Source: Anaerolineae bacterium
Lineage (GTDB): Bacteria; Chloroflexota; Anaerolineae; Aggregatilineales; Phototrophicaceae
Direction: 5' to 3'
NCBI GenBank assembly: GCA_022822545.1
Contig: JAJEBE010000010.1
Coordinates: forward strand, 62,001-126,000
DNA length: 64,000 nt
Shown here: piece after piece, positions 27,453 through 37,167 of the stretch
Numbering within the stretch: the first letter of the stretch is position 1
Layout of the letters: each line of letters begins with the position of its first letter
The notes under the pieces: model-generated
The model's input: the letters and a program-made list of their open reading frames with translations, nothing else
Told to the model about the DNA's origin: nothing
Databases searched by the model: none
Program-made: the position numbers and the translations under genes

Positions 27453-29297
27453 ATGCGCAAGACACTGAGTCGCCATATACATGGAATGGGTATCTTGGCT
27501 CTCGTCGCTGTACTGGCTTTATTGATAGTGTATCCCACGGCTGCCGGCGATACCTTATTGAGCAACAACAGCGGCGACGGCAACGCCGTTTTCTTCATCG
27601 ATGGCGAACCATCGGTCGTGATCAACGGATTCGACCTGACGCCCTTGGGTGTGGCGCTGCCGGTGGCTCTTGACGCCGTCAGCATTTCGGTCCAGACGGC
27701 AGTGCCGGGCGCCAATATCGACTTGCTGGTCTACCAGGATGGCAACGGCGGTTCGCCGGTGGACGCTTCGCTGGTGTACCGGGAACAGGTCGGCATTGGC
27801 TTAACGGGCCTCAACCGAATTGAATTGGCTGAACCGGCTATTATCACCGAGCCGGTCGTATGGGTCGGCTTCAACTTGCCGGTCGGCTTTGAATTTCACG
27901 CTGATGCTTCCGGCTCATCGGTCCTGACTTACTGGGCTTGGACGGCCGGCGGGGTCTTCGACCTTGCGTCTCTTGCGTCCGCGGGTGTACTGGGACCGGG
28001 CGACGGCAGCGAACCGGTCAATATCGCCATGGATGGGGTGGCGCGAATCAATGCCGAATTACGCAGGCCGGATACCGAAGAGGTTTCCGCTGGCATTCCG
28101 CTGGGCAGGCAGATCGTGTCCAATGTGGCGCAAGATACATCAATTATGCGAGCCTACCCCAATTGTGCTTCTCTGCTCTACGATCCGGAAGACATAGAGG
28201 TGTCGGCCAAATCTTCGTTTAGCTTGGATTGTGTAGAGCAACATGGGTTCCACTCGCCTGCAACACTCGCCCACCCCCAAGATCACAGGCTTGAGTTGCA
28301 GAGGTTAGGCACGCTTTACAAATTATCGGCTGAAATCCCTCAGAAGTTGCATGCGCCCGGCGCGGTCAATACCCTGCCAGAGCCGGTGACGCATTGTATG
28401 CGCGTTCCGGCCGAAGATCTCAACGTCGCGGTCATTGGCGAGGTGCGGGCGGCAATCGCGCCGGCGCTGCGCCCCGAGAACTGGGTCATTCTGCCGACAG
28501 TGCGTTTCGGGGAACTGATTTGCGCGGAAGTGACCCTGGCGAATTACATATCTTATTTCGTGCCGGAAACTCCAGAGTCACCGCAGAACGTGAATCTGGT
28601 GCTGGGCTGGACGGAGGTGAGTCCGCATCCCTTGTATTGCGGTGTTGACGCCTCTGTGAAGGTGCCGATTGTTAATACAGGCCAAGACTGGTTCGACACG
28701 GAAGACACCCACATCACGCTCACGGTCCAGGATATTCATGTGTCCTCAGGCCTCATCACCGAGACGAGAAGCTTTGATATCGCGACCAGCCAGTTGGGGC
28801 CGGGCGCTCGTCAGTTCTTTGAACTTGGACCAGTCAACGTAGATGTCTATATCGACCAATTGCATCGCCTCCAAGTGACGGTCGACGGGGATCAAGAGGT
28901 CGATGAAATCGACGAATCGGATAATATCTGGTTTACCGAATACATATTAACTTTTGTACCGGGGCGCGATAAGTGCGGGCCGGCGCCATTGGAATGGAAA
29001 TTCAAGCGTTGCGATTTCGAGTTTGAGGAAAGATACGATGGAGATGATGAGGACCTCCTTGACGCGATATCGGATCTGGAACGCAGCTACCGGTTCCCGA
29101 GAAAAAGGGGCTTCACAAAGGATACCGAGACGGACGTCTTTGAAAAGTATATCGTGGGCGCAGTCTCTGAGGAGAATTGGGAATTGCTGGAAGGTTGGTT
29201 CTTCAGGACTCGCTGGGCAATCGCTAGAGTGATCGCGTCTTCAATGAAAAAAGAATTCGCCGACATTAATCGTTGCCCGGACTATCGGGAAGAGTGA
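27453..29297 (+). CDS. Large secreted protein with CARDB-like segment, function unknown
   Basis: 614 residues, secreted by a signal peptide or signal anchor (MGILALVAVLALLIVYPTAA, residues about 12-31). Residues about 45-190 look like an all-beta domain. Near 400-500, CGVDASVKVPIVNTGQDWFD, ITETRSFDIATSQLGPG and VDGDQEVDEIDESDNIWFTE match the CARDB style of cell-adhesion-related beta sandwiches. The C-terminal part is charged and Cys-containing (KFKRCDFEFEERYDGDDEDL) with no family I recognise. GAGGTGG lies upstream of the ATG. It may form one transcript with the NERD-like gene (35 bases later). It is probably exposed on the cell surface. Confidence 0.55.
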   Translation: MRKTLSRHIHGMGILALVAVLALLIVYPTAAGDTLLSNNSGDGNAVFFIDGEPSVVINGFDLTPLGVALPVALDAVSISVQTAVPGANIDLLVYQDGNGGSPVDASLVYREQVGIGLTGLNRIELAEPAIITEPVVWVGFNLPVGFEFHADASGSSVLTYWAWTAGGVFDLASLASAGVLGPGDGSEPVNIAMDGVARINAELRRPDTEEVSAGIPLGRQIVSNVAQDTSIMRAYPNCASLLYDPEDIEVSAKSSFSLDCVEQHGFHSPATLAHPQDHRLELQRLGTLYKLSAEIPQKLHAPGAVNTLPEPVTHCMRVPAEDLNVAVIGEVRAAIAPALRPENWVILPTVRFGELICAEVTLANYISYFVPETPESPQNVNLVLGWTEVSPHPLYCGVDASVKVPIVNTGQDWFDTEDTHITLTVQDIHVSSGLITETRSFDIATSQLGPGARQFFELGPVNVDVYIDQLHRLQVTVDGDQEVDEIDESDNIWFTEYILTFVPGRDKCGPAPLEWKFKRCDFEFEERYDGDDEDLLDAISDLERSYRFPRKRGFTKDTETDVFEKYIVGAVSEENWELLEGWFFRTRWAIARVIASSMKKEFADINRCPDYREE

Positions 29298-29332
29298 TCG
29301 CAGGCAACTGGCGCAATAATTGAGGCATAACA

Positions 29333-30094
29333 ATGCGTATCGTGACAAACAAGAAGCTCGCCCGGCGGAATCGCAAGATCACGAATTATCTGTTTTTTGG
29401 CACCTTCGGCGCCTTGATCCTGGGCTTCATTGTCATTAACGCCTCGCTCTTTACCAATGAAACCCCGGATACCTTGACGCTAATCGCGCAGTCGGCGATT
29501 TTGCCAATAGCTTTCGTGCTGACAATTGTATCTGTCCGCATGACCAACCTGTGGGCGCGCGTGCCGCGTCCGGAAAAAGCGATCGCGGATGGCTTAAAAG
29601 GGCTTAGCAACAAGAGCGTCTTGTACAACTACTATCACTTCCCGGTTCGCCATGTCTTGATTTGCCCCCAAGGCGTATTTGCGATTGTGACCCGTTGGCA
29701 TGATCAGAAATTCCTGCTGCGCGACGGAAAGTTTCGGAGCAAGCGCAGCTTCATAAGCAAGCTCTTCTCCGTGATTCGTTTTGACGGCGTCGGCAAGCCC
29801 TTTCGTGAGGCCGAAGTCGCGCGCGAACATATCCAAAGAGCCATCAGCGAAGTTGCGCCGGACGTGCCCGTGCGGAGTTTGATCGTCTTCGTCGACTCGT
29901 CGGCGGAAGTTGAATTTGAGTCCGAGCCCGAGATTCCGGTTCTCTATGCCGATCCCAAACGGGGCCCTAACCTCAAAGAGTATATGCGCGACGTCAAACG
30001 CCAGCTTGCCGAGGCGGCCGGCGACGCCAAAAACGCCAGTTTGATGCCTCTAAGCGACGAAGAAATCGAAGCCTTCGAAGAAGCTACTATCTGA
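29333..30094 (+). CDS. Membrane protein with NERD-like domain (tentative)
   Basis: 253 residues. Two helices are at about 18-38 (NYLFFGTFGALILGFIVINA) and 49-70. The soluble region begins PEKAIADGLKGLSNKSVLYN, followed by FPVRHVLICPQGVFAIVTRW and a strand-rich stretch, a layout that resembles NERD (nuclease-related) domains, where the segment just after the membrane holds VDHVLIGPxGVFxIxTK-type sequence. The expected catalytic residues are not complete here, so nuclease activity is doubtful. The tail is acidic (LSDEEIEAFEEATI). GAGG lies upstream of the ATG. The GT-C glycosyltransferase gene starts 6 bases after its stop. Confidence 0.45.
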   Translation: MRIVTNKKLARRNRKITNYLFFGTFGALILGFIVINASLFTNETPDTLTLIAQSAILPIAFVLTIVSVRMTNLWARVPRPEKAIADGLKGLSNKSVLYNYYHFPVRHVLICPQGVFAIVTRWHDQKFLLRDGKFRSKRSFISKLFSVIRFDGVGKPFREAEVAREHIQRAISEVAPDVPVRSLIVFVDSSAEVEFESEPEIPVLYADPKRGPNLKEYMRDVKRQLAEAAGDAKNASLMPLSDEEIEAFEEATI

Positions 30095-30100
30095 ACGCGC

Positions 30101-31993
30101 ATGGCTTTGCTGCGCGAATTCGGCCTGCTTGTCATCGTCATTTTGCTCGGATTCGGCCTGCGAGCGCATGAGCTTGAGGCGGTGCCCCTGCGGGGCGATG
30201 AAGCTTTCAGCGTGCTTTACTGGGCCGATACGCCGCTGCAAATCGCACTCACCGAGATCGCTCAGGGCGAGCCGCATACCCCGCTGGTATACGCGGTCGG
30301 TCGCTTCTGGAACGCTGTCATCGGCGGGATTGATTCGGTCTTCGCCTTGCGTTATCTGTCGGTCTTGGGCAATAGCATTGGTATCGCGGCCATGTTCGCC
30401 TTGGGCTGGCGGCTGTCACAGAGCCGCAGTTGCGCTTTGCTCGCCGCCCTGATGTGGGCGCTTCACCCATTTGAGATCTGGCATAGTCAGGAATTTCGCA
30501 ACTACGCTTATTGGGGCGGTCTGAGCGTCACCGCCCTTTGGCTGGGTTTGCGCCTCGTCGATCGACCGCGGCCTGCTGACTGGACGCTCTACGCTCTTAT
30601 TGGCGGTTTCTCCGCTTTGACGATTTATACCGAGTCGTTCACGACTCTCGCGCTTGCCTGCTTCGCTTTGGTCACACGCTGGCTAGATTGGAAGTTTCTG
30701 CGGCGTCTTCTATCCATACAGTTCGCGATGGCTGTATTGCTGCTTGCCGGCTTGCTGCTGATACAAGTGCGGGAAGGTTTTATCGACGCCTACCCGGGCT
30801 TGGTGCAGCCCTTCGCGATATCCGACTACATTTTTCGATTCATACCCACGTTGTCGCTGGGCAGTACGCTGCCGCTGGATCAATCTGTCTTGGGTCCTCG
30901 CTTTTCAATCGTCTGTCTGGTCTTGGCAGTTGTCTTGTATCGGCGGTCTGCCCGACAATTCCTTTTTGTGATGTTGACCGGGCTGCTTCCGCTGCTCCTG
31001 CTTGGCATTGTGTCGCAGCGCTACAACCTGTTTCATCCGCGTTATGTGCTTTCCGCCGCGCCGGCGTTTATCTTGCTTTTTGCGCTGGGCGCCAAACACA
31101 TCGCAGACTACCTGCGGCCTTCGATGAAAGTGGCGGGCTGGTTGCTGACGGCAATCTTGTTGACGCCCTGGTTTGCGTTAGCGCTCATGGCATTGGACGC
31201 GCACTTCAACGATCCCGCGTTTCGTCGGGCGCCGGCCTGGGATGAGCTGGGCGCCTTTCTGAACTCGCGCGTGACCGCCGACGAACTGGTGATTCAACTG
31301 GCGGTGGATCCTGCCTTTGGCTACTACTACAACGGAGCGGCGCAAGATATCGGCCTGCCAATCAAGCCCTACCAAGATGCGGACGCAATCAAGTCTGCCC
31401 TTGCTAAATATACTGACGAATTTGCGAGCATTTACGTCGTGGCGAGGGAGCAGGCGGGCTGGCCGAACGCCGGCGTGGTTGTCGAGTGGATGCGGCAAAA
31501 CATGCAAGAAGTATTAAGTACGGATGCTGCCGGGCTGCCCATTCGACAATATATGAACTGGGACGCGCCTGCCGACATCGGCGGCGAGTTGGCGCGATTT
31601 GACAAGGCGGTCGCTCTGCTGGCCGGCGAAAATTGCCCCGCGCTCTTGCCGACAGAGGAGTTTGTGTTGCGCCTGTATTGGATGCCCCTGTCGCAGACGG
31701 CGGATTCCTTAATGACCTTCGTTCACGTCTATGGCGCGTTTAATGCGGCCACTGGCAGCGCCCTCTGGACGCAAGATGATCAGTTCCCGCAGGAGGGACG
31801 CTTGGACTCCACCACTTGGGTTGCAGGCGCCGCTTTCCGCGATGTCTATTACATGCCCATCCAAGACCTGGCGCGCGGCGACTATGAAGTCCATGTCGGC
31901 TGGTACGATCCTGCCAGCGGCAATCGACTTGAATTGCCCGATGGCAGCGACTCCTTCGCCCTGTGTTCTGTTGAGGCTGGTCGCGCCAATTGA
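30101..31993 (+). CDS. GT-C type membrane glycosyltransferase (GT39/PMT-like)
   Basis: 630 residues. After the first helix, LRAHELEAVPLRGDEAFSVL carries the acidic residue of the first external loop that is catalytic in GT-C enzymes (D-E here). About ten further helices follow (to residue 365), with HPFEIWHSQEFRNYAYWGG in the second loop. The remaining 260 residues form an external soluble domain. It should transfer sugar from a polyprenyl-phosphate donor to a protein or glycan outside the membrane. It follows the NERD-like gene by 6 bases. Acceptor and donor are unknown. Confidence 0.75.
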   Translation: MALLREFGLLVIVILLGFGLRAHELEAVPLRGDEAFSVLYWADTPLQIALTEIAQGEPHTPLVYAVGRFWNAVIGGIDSVFALRYLSVLGNSIGIAAMFALGWRLSQSRSCALLAALMWALHPFEIWHSQEFRNYAYWGGLSVTALWLGLRLVDRPRPADWTLYALIGGFSALTIYTESFTTLALACFALVTRWLDWKFLRRLLSIQFAMAVLLLAGLLLIQVREGFIDAYPGLVQPFAISDYIFRFIPTLSLGSTLPLDQSVLGPRFSIVCLVLAVVLYRRSARQFLFVMLTGLLPLLLLGIVSQRYNLFHPRYVLSAAPAFILLFALGAKHIADYLRPSMKVAGWLLTAILLTPWFALALMALDAHFNDPAFRRAPAWDELGAFLNSRVTADELVIQLAVDPAFGYYYNGAAQDIGLPIKPYQDADAIKSALAKYTDEFASIYVVAREQAGWPNAGVVVEWMRQNMQEVLSTDAAGLPIRQYMNWDAPADIGGELARFDKAVALLAGENCPALLPTEEFVLRLYWMPLSQTADSLMTFVHVYGAFNAATGSALWTQDDQFPQEGRLDSTTWVAGAAFRDVYYMPIQDLARGDYEVHVGWYDPASGNRLELPDGSDSFALCSVEAGRAN

Positions 31994-32087
31994 CATACTA
32001 TGTGATAGTTAGGACTTGATTGGCGCGTTTAAAGGCGCAACTGTACACTTTTGTATTGAGACTAGTTGGTCTTTCAAGGCGTGTGTC

Positions 32088-34445
32088 ATGCTTCGTCTGC
32101 GCACAATAGCAATCATTGCGGCATTGATTTTTCTTTCCAACGTATTCTTGCAGGCCCAGGAATCAGATTCTGCTGGCAGCGCTGCTGACCCGCCCGTGGA
32201 TTTGCCCGCAACTTTCGATGCCTACATCGTGCAAAGCGGAGACTCGCTCTACACCCTTGCGCAGCGTTTTAATACCACCGTCGGCGCCTTGGCCGAGGCG
32301 AATGACATGCAGGAGCCGGGGCAGTTGCTTGCCGGCCAGAGTATCCTGGTCCCGACAGGCGCAAGCTCTTATGTTGAAGTCTATGAAATCCAGCCCGGTG
32401 ATACGCTGTTCAGCATTTCCAAGCGCTTCAATACCAGTATCGGGTTATTGCAGGGGCTGAACGATATCGCGGACGGACGGCGCATCATCGCCGGTCAGAC
32501 GCTTCTTGTGCCATCCGTAAATCAGGAGGGGCTGCAAATCCACGTCGTGGGGCCGGAGGACTCGCTAAATAGTATTTCGCGCCGGTACAACACGGCTGTT
32601 TCGGTGCTGATGTCGCTGAACGGCATCACGGACGCGCGCGACCTGCAAGCGGGCGCCAGGATCCTCGTTCCCGGGAAAGATGAGACCAGGTATGAAGTTT
32701 ATGAGGTTGCCGCTGACGATTCTCTGTTTAGCCTGTCGCGGCGCTTCGCCACGACCGAAGAGGAACTGATCACGCTGAACGGTTTGACCGGATCGCGTGA
32801 TTTGGAGCTGGGCCAGACCATTCTCGTCCCGCGTATAGACGAGACCAAATACGTGGTATACGAGATAAAACCAGGCGACAACCTGTTCAGTATATCGCGT
32901 CAATTCAACACCACCATGACGCAATTGCGCGCGCTGAACGGCATTGGCAGCGGCCTGGACCTGACCGTTGGGCGCAGCATCATCGTGCCGCGGGTCGATG
33001 ATGCCCTCTTCGAATCGGTTCTTGTCCAGACCGGCGATTCGCTCTTCGCCATTGCGCAGCGCTATGGGGTCAGCGTCGCTGTCTTGCAGGCGCTCAACGG
33101 GCTGCCGAATCCACGAGATATTCAGATTGGCCAGGCGATATTGGCGCCAACACTGGAAGATGCCGTTTTGGAAATCCATATCGTGAAACGGGGCGACAAT
33201 CTGACGAAGATTGCCGAAGCCTATGATTCCACAGTGGAATTCCTCCAACTGCTCAACGGCATCGCCGATCCCAGCTTGATACAACTTGATGAAATCATTC
33301 TCGTGCCCGTGGCCAAGGGCGGTCTTCTGCGGCCTGGCTTCGGCTTTGGCTTGCAGGTCTTTAGCGATCGCGCAAATGCAAGCGCTCTGGCGGAGCAGGT
33401 GTCCGCGCTCGGTGTCGACTGGGTCAAGATTGATGTGCCCTGGGCGGAGATCGAAGCTGAACCCGGCATTTATGATTATTCCGCTCTGGACGCGACTGTG
33501 GCCGCGATGGAACTCAAAGACGTCAACATCCTGCTGAATGTCTTCGCCGCGCCCGCATGGAGTCGCGCCGCCTACACCGAGAAACTCAACAGTCAATTGC
33601 GTGACTTCGGCGGACCGCCGGAAGATCTGAACGACTTCGCGACATTCTTGGCCAATCTGGCGACGCGCTACGCCGGGATTGTTGATGCTTACGAAATATG
33701 GAAGTCGCCTAATCTGCTCAAATTTTGGTCGGTTCCCATCTACGAACGTGAGCCGGAGCTAAACGCGGACGGCGATTACGGGATTCCTGACAAAGTTCAG
33801 TTGGGCGCGCGTTTCTACCTGCCATTGCTGCAAATTGCCTTCGAGACGATAAAGTCGCATGACGAGGCTGCGCTGGTCATAAGCGGAGGCTTGGCGCCGG
33901 TCGGTTTCTCCGATGGCTACAATTCCATCGATACCGGCAGCTACTTGCAAAATATGCTGGAAGAGGGCGCGGCCGACTACAGCGACGCGATCGGCGCGGT
34001 CTTCAGCGCTTCCGCCGTGCCGCCCGCGCTCCGCTGCTGTGACAAGCCGCCTGGCGTCGAGTCTCACTATGAGTCCTTCCTGCAATATTTCCCCGAGTTG
34101 ATGGAATTCTACGAAGAGGTACTCGCGGAGAATGACCTGGCGGGCACGCCGATTATCGCGACTCAGGTGGGCTGGGGCACGCGTGACGGCGTCAATATCG
34201 CCATCCCGTCGAGCGGGTTCGAGTGGCTCAATTACACCAGCGAAGACGAGCAAGCGCTGTATGTGACGCAGGCTTACGAGATCGTGCAGGATATGGACAG
34301 CATCTCGGCGATGTTCTTATACAACCTCAATGGCTGCGCGGTCGCCGATGAAGAGGCCTGCTTCTTTAGTCTGGTGGATGCCGCCGGAACGCAGCGGCCC
34401 GCTTACGCCGCTTATGCGGCCCTGCCCAAGGCCGCCGAAGCCTGA
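32088..34445 (+). CDS. Secreted protein with seven LysM repeats and a glycosidase-like barrel
   Basis: 785 residues from ATG 32088, chosen because it begins a signal peptide (TIAIIAALIFLSNVFLQAQE); the frame is open to 32016. Seven LysM modules follow at about 57-residue spacing between residues 45 and 440, each with a core like YIVQSGDSLYTLAQRFNTT and ending in ILVP. The C-terminal part (about 455-770) begins GLQVFSDRANASALAEQVSA, then VDWVKIDVPWAEIEAEPGIY and YEIWKSPNLLKFWS, like clan-A (GH5/GH39-type) TIM barrels. The barrel's catalytic Glu pair cannot be assigned with certainty, so it may only bind glycan. It probably sits in the cell wall through LysM. Confidence 0.8.
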   Translation: MLRLRTIAIIAALIFLSNVFLQAQESDSAGSAADPPVDLPATFDAYIVQSGDSLYTLAQRFNTTVGALAEANDMQEPGQLLAGQSILVPTGASSYVEVYEIQPGDTLFSISKRFNTSIGLLQGLNDIADGRRIIAGQTLLVPSVNQEGLQIHVVGPEDSLNSISRRYNTAVSVLMSLNGITDARDLQAGARILVPGKDETRYEVYEVAADDSLFSLSRRFATTEEELITLNGLTGSRDLELGQTILVPRIDETKYVVYEIKPGDNLFSISRQFNTTMTQLRALNGIGSGLDLTVGRSIIVPRVDDALFESVLVQTGDSLFAIAQRYGVSVAVLQALNGLPNPRDIQIGQAILAPTLEDAVLEIHIVKRGDNLTKIAEAYDSTVEFLQLLNGIADPSLIQLDEIILVPVAKGGLLRPGFGFGLQVFSDRANASALAEQVSALGVDWVKIDVPWAEIEAEPGIYDYSALDATVAAMELKDVNILLNVFAAPAWSRAAYTEKLNSQLRDFGGPPEDLNDFATFLANLATRYAGIVDAYEIWKSPNLLKFWSVPIYEREPELNADGDYGIPDKVQLGARFYLPLLQIAFETIKSHDEAALVISGGLAPVGFSDGYNSIDTGSYLQNMLEEGAADYSDAIGAVFSASAVPPALRCCDKPPGVESHYESFLQYFPELMEFYEEVLAENDLAGTPIIATQVGWGTRDGVNIAIPSSGFEWLNYTSEDEQALYVTQAYEIVQDMDSISAMFLYNLNGCAVADEEACFFSLVDAAGTQRPAYAAYAALPKAAEA

Positions 34446-34486
34446 CCTTTTTTGCGTCTGTGATGCGCTTCTTTTGAAGCAGCTCC

Positions 34487-34557
34487 GTAGGGGCGTCTCG
34501 CTGGGATGCCCGTCCGGTTCCTTTCGTGTTTCGGGCGGCTCGCCGAGTCGTCCCCAC
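34487..34557. repeat. Full 71-bp palindromic intergenic repeat
   Basis: The left half starts GTAGGGGCGTCTCGCTGGGA and runs to GCCCGTCCGG. The right half is CGGGCGGCTCGCCGAGTCG followed by TCCCCAC, an inverted copy. It lies in the 200-base gap between two convergent LysM genes. The same structure occurs at 40375-40446, with halves at 930 and 57519. Confidence 0.6.
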
Positions 34558-34646
34558 ATATCGTTACTATGATGAAGTCGTGATTCAGCGTGAGCCAAGT
34601 CATAATTTGCGAGCGGCTGTGCCATAAAAGCGCTGAAACATTCTGC

Positions 34647-35750
34647 TCAGCCGCCGAGCCACTCAAACGTACGCCATTCGCCCTCAGCGCCGACGTAATT
34701 GTAAACGCCTTGCGCGTTTGACCGCGCCACAGAAACGCGCCACTGAATCACATGTCTTTGACCATCAGCGGGCAGGAAGGCGGCAGGCACGCGGAAGGAA
34801 TTCGCGCGAGTTACCTGGCGCAGCGACTGGTTGAGCGTTTGGTCGACCAGTTCTATCAAGTATTCGTCGGCCTCGTTCATCCCGGCGAGGCCGACCCATT
34901 GAATCAGCAGCGGTAACGCCGGCACGGTGGCGCCATCGGCCGGGTACAGCAGGCGCGGCGCCAGCTTTGTCGCCGTGGGCGTCGCCGTTTCGTCGCCGCT
35001 TGGCGTTGGGAATTTAGTCGGCAAGGGCGTCGGCAAAGGGACGCGAACGCATTGACCGATGCTGAGATAAGGCGCGCAGTTTTCGCCGCCGCTCGGCAAG
35101 GTGAAGTTGCAACCGAACCAGTTAAGATCGCGGTTCAAGCCATGCAGGATTTCCAGTGTTGTGTTGTGCTGCACGGCAACACCGATGATGGCGTCGCCGG
35201 CTTCGACCGTGTGACAGCCGACGGTGGCGCCGGCCGGCAAGACTACGCCCGAGCTGTCATCGGCGCCGATGGTGGCGAAGAATTCTTGCGTCGATTCCGC
35301 GCCAAGGGGTGTTGGAGTCAGCGTCGGGCGCGGTATTAGAATCGTTATCCCGCCGCGAACCGAGTCCGCATCGGGGATATTGGCGTTTAGGGCGACGACT
35401 GTCGCCGCCACATTCGGCTCATAGCCATAGCCGTGTTGCGGCAGTTGCAAGATGTAATACATCGTCTCGCCTTCATTCACCAGATACTCGAAGTAGACCG
35501 ATGTCGCTGTTGGCGATGCCTCTGGCCTTGCCGGCGTCGGGGTATCGCTCGGCGCTTGGCTGGCGATTTCCAGCGGGACAACCGTAGAGGTCGGCGCTGG
35601 CGAAGGCCTGGGACTCGGCGGCGCTTCGGTCGTCGAGATTATTTCGATGACGTCAGTCGGCGCCGGCGGCTGTTCCGGCTGATCGATATTGCAGCCAGTT
35701 GCTGCCAATAGCGCCACTGCGAGTAGAGCAAATATCAGTCGACGCATCAT
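34647..35750 (-). CDS. LysM-domain lipoprotein
   Basis: 367 residues. The signal peptide ends in LLAATGC (Cys 20), a lipobox, so the protein is probably lipid-anchored outside the membrane. A Pro/Ser/Thr-rich linker (about 30-80) is followed by a divergent LysM (YLVNEGETMYYILQLPQHG, ending ILIPRP), a second LysM (CHTVEAGDAIIGVAVQHNTT, ending CVRVPLP) and a C-terminal Fn3-like module (LLYPADGATVPALPLLIQWV to WRTFEWLGG). It shares this plan with the next gene upstream, whose stop overlaps its ATG (ATGA), so both are co-translated. It is probably a cell-wall-binding scaffold; no catalytic domain is visible. Confidence 0.75.
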   Translation of the reverse strand: MMRRLIFALLAVALLAATGCNIDQPEQPPAPTDVIEIISTTEAPPSPRPSPAPTSTVVPLEIASQAPSDTPTPARPEASPTATSVYFEYLVNEGETMYYILQLPQHGYGYEPNVAATVVALNANIPDADSVRGGITILIPRPTLTPTPLGAESTQEFFATIGADDSSGVVLPAGATVGCHTVEAGDAIIGVAVQHNTTLEILHGLNRDLNWFGCNFTLPSGGENCAPYLSIGQCVRVPLPTPLPTKFPTPSGDETATPTATKLAPRLLYPADGATVPALPLLIQWVGLAGMNEADEYLIELVDQTLNQSLRQVTRANSFRVPAAFLPADGQRHVIQWRVSVARSNAQGVYNYVGAEGEWRTFEWLGG

Positions 35751-37054
35751 GCCTCAGCCTGCCCGGTGCCTTGCCAGACGAATGTTCGCAACCCGGTCGC
35801 ATAAGCGCTCGTGTTGTTAACTGTATTCATGACGCGGACTTGCCAGGAATAGCGATGGCTTTCGGCATCCTGGCTCTGCCATTCCGCCGGGACGATCAAG
35901 AAGAGTTCACGCGTATCGGCCCGGAAGCGCTCGCCGCTGTCCATATTGCTGAAGTCGATTCGATAAACTTCATCCGCTTCCAGCCGGCCGGTCGCCACCC
36001 AGCGCAAGGTCACCTGCTCGAAGGGCGAAAAATACGCCTCGTTCGCCGGGCTCTGCGCGATCGGCGCGTTGAAGGTCGCGGTCGGGGGCGGGGTCGGTGT
36101 TTCGCTGCCGGAAGAAATGGGGATTGCTGTCACCGTTGCCGTGGGCGCGGGCACACGCACATGCTGATTGACGCTCAATTGTATGGTGCATTCCGGCCCG
36201 CCGAAGACCTCGCCAAAATCGCAGAGAAGGAAATCGATCTCCGGGTTGAGATCCGAGAGCTCTTTGACATTTGTGTCATAGACCGCCGCGATGTAGATCA
36301 TATCTTCGTCCGGTTGCACGATATGCCACATCAGCCCGGGCAGCAGCGTCGGCGTCAACGTAGGCGCGAAGGGGTCAAATGCCAACCGTTCCAGTTGACC
36401 CTCGTCGTTCGCCGCCGCGGCGGAGTCGCTGGACGCACCGACGCTGGCTGGGTCGACAGTTGGCGCTGGATGCGGCACGATGATCTCCTGCCCGATCTGA
36501 ATCTGCGTCTCATCCGTGATTCGATTCAGCGCCATAACTGTAGGCAAGATGGCCAAACTGCTATGCCCACAGCGCGAAACGATCGAAATCAGGGAATCGC
36601 CTTGGGCAACCTTGCGCGCGCACGGGGCCGCGGTAGGCGTCGGCGTCGGGATCGCGGTAGGCGGCGGACTGGCGGTGAAAGTGGCTGTTGGCGTCCCGGG
36701 CGTGATCGACGGACCCGCTTGCCGCGTCGGCTGGGCGGTATCCACGGGGCCGGCAATCGCCGCGTCGATATCGCGCAGGCGCGGCGCCAAGGCGATGGCC
36801 GCGAAAATACCGGCAATGATCAAGACCAGGACGACCAACACGACGCCCCCGACGCGTCCTCTAAGAGCCAGGGACGATTCCGCCAGGTCGGCTTCGCCAT
36901 AGCGATAATCGTAGACATCGCTGCGAGCATCGACCTCATCGGAGTCTTGCCTCGGCGCGACATCGGCGATGGTCGTGCCACAAGTCGCGCAAAGCGCCGC
37001 GTTGTGATGGTTGCGCGCTTCGCAAATCGGGCAGACCTTGTAAGTTCTTGTCAA
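35747..37054 (-). CDS. Zinc-ribbon, membrane-anchored LysM protein
   Basis: 435 residues. The N terminus is a cytoplasmic zinc ribbon (CPICEARNHHNAALCATCG, CxxC twice), then a transmembrane helix at about 68-92 (VGGVVLVVLVLIIAGIFAAI) and a Pro/Thr linker. Outside are two LysM modules (VAQGDSLISIVSRCGHSS, ending IIVPHP, and HIVQPDEDMIYIAAVYDTN, ending VRVPAP) and a C-terminal Fn3-like module (IAQSPANEAYFSPFEQVTLR). It is the first gene of the pair with the LysM lipoprotein and starts 113 bases past the valS stop. Confidence 0.75.
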   Translation of the reverse strand: MTRTYKVCPICEARNHHNAALCATCGTTIADVAPRQDSDEVDARSDVYDYRYGEADLAESSLALRGRVGGVVLVVLVLIIAGIFAAIALAPRLRDIDAAIAGPVDTAQPTRQAGPSITPGTPTATFTASPPPTAIPTPTPTAAPCARKVAQGDSLISIVSRCGHSSLAILPTVMALNRITDETQIQIGQEIIVPHPAPTVDPASVGASSDSAAAANDEGQLERLAFDPFAPTLTPTLLPGLMWHIVQPDEDMIYIAAVYDTNVKELSDLNPEIDFLLCDFGEVFGGPECTIQLSVNQHVRVPAPTATVTAIPISSGSETPTPPPTATFNAPIAQSPANEAYFSPFEQVTLRWVATGRLEADEVYRIDFSNMDSGERFRADTRELFLIVPAEWQSQDAESHRYSWQVRVMNTVNNTSAYATGLRTFVWQGTGQAEA

Positions 37055-37167
37055 GCGCAGCCCTCGGAAATCCGATTCGCGTCCAGCCTATTATAGCGGA
37101 TAGAAGCGGCCGGTTTGCGTCCCCGTAGGCGAAACGGCAGACAGCAGCGTCTGCCTCCTCCGCGCCG

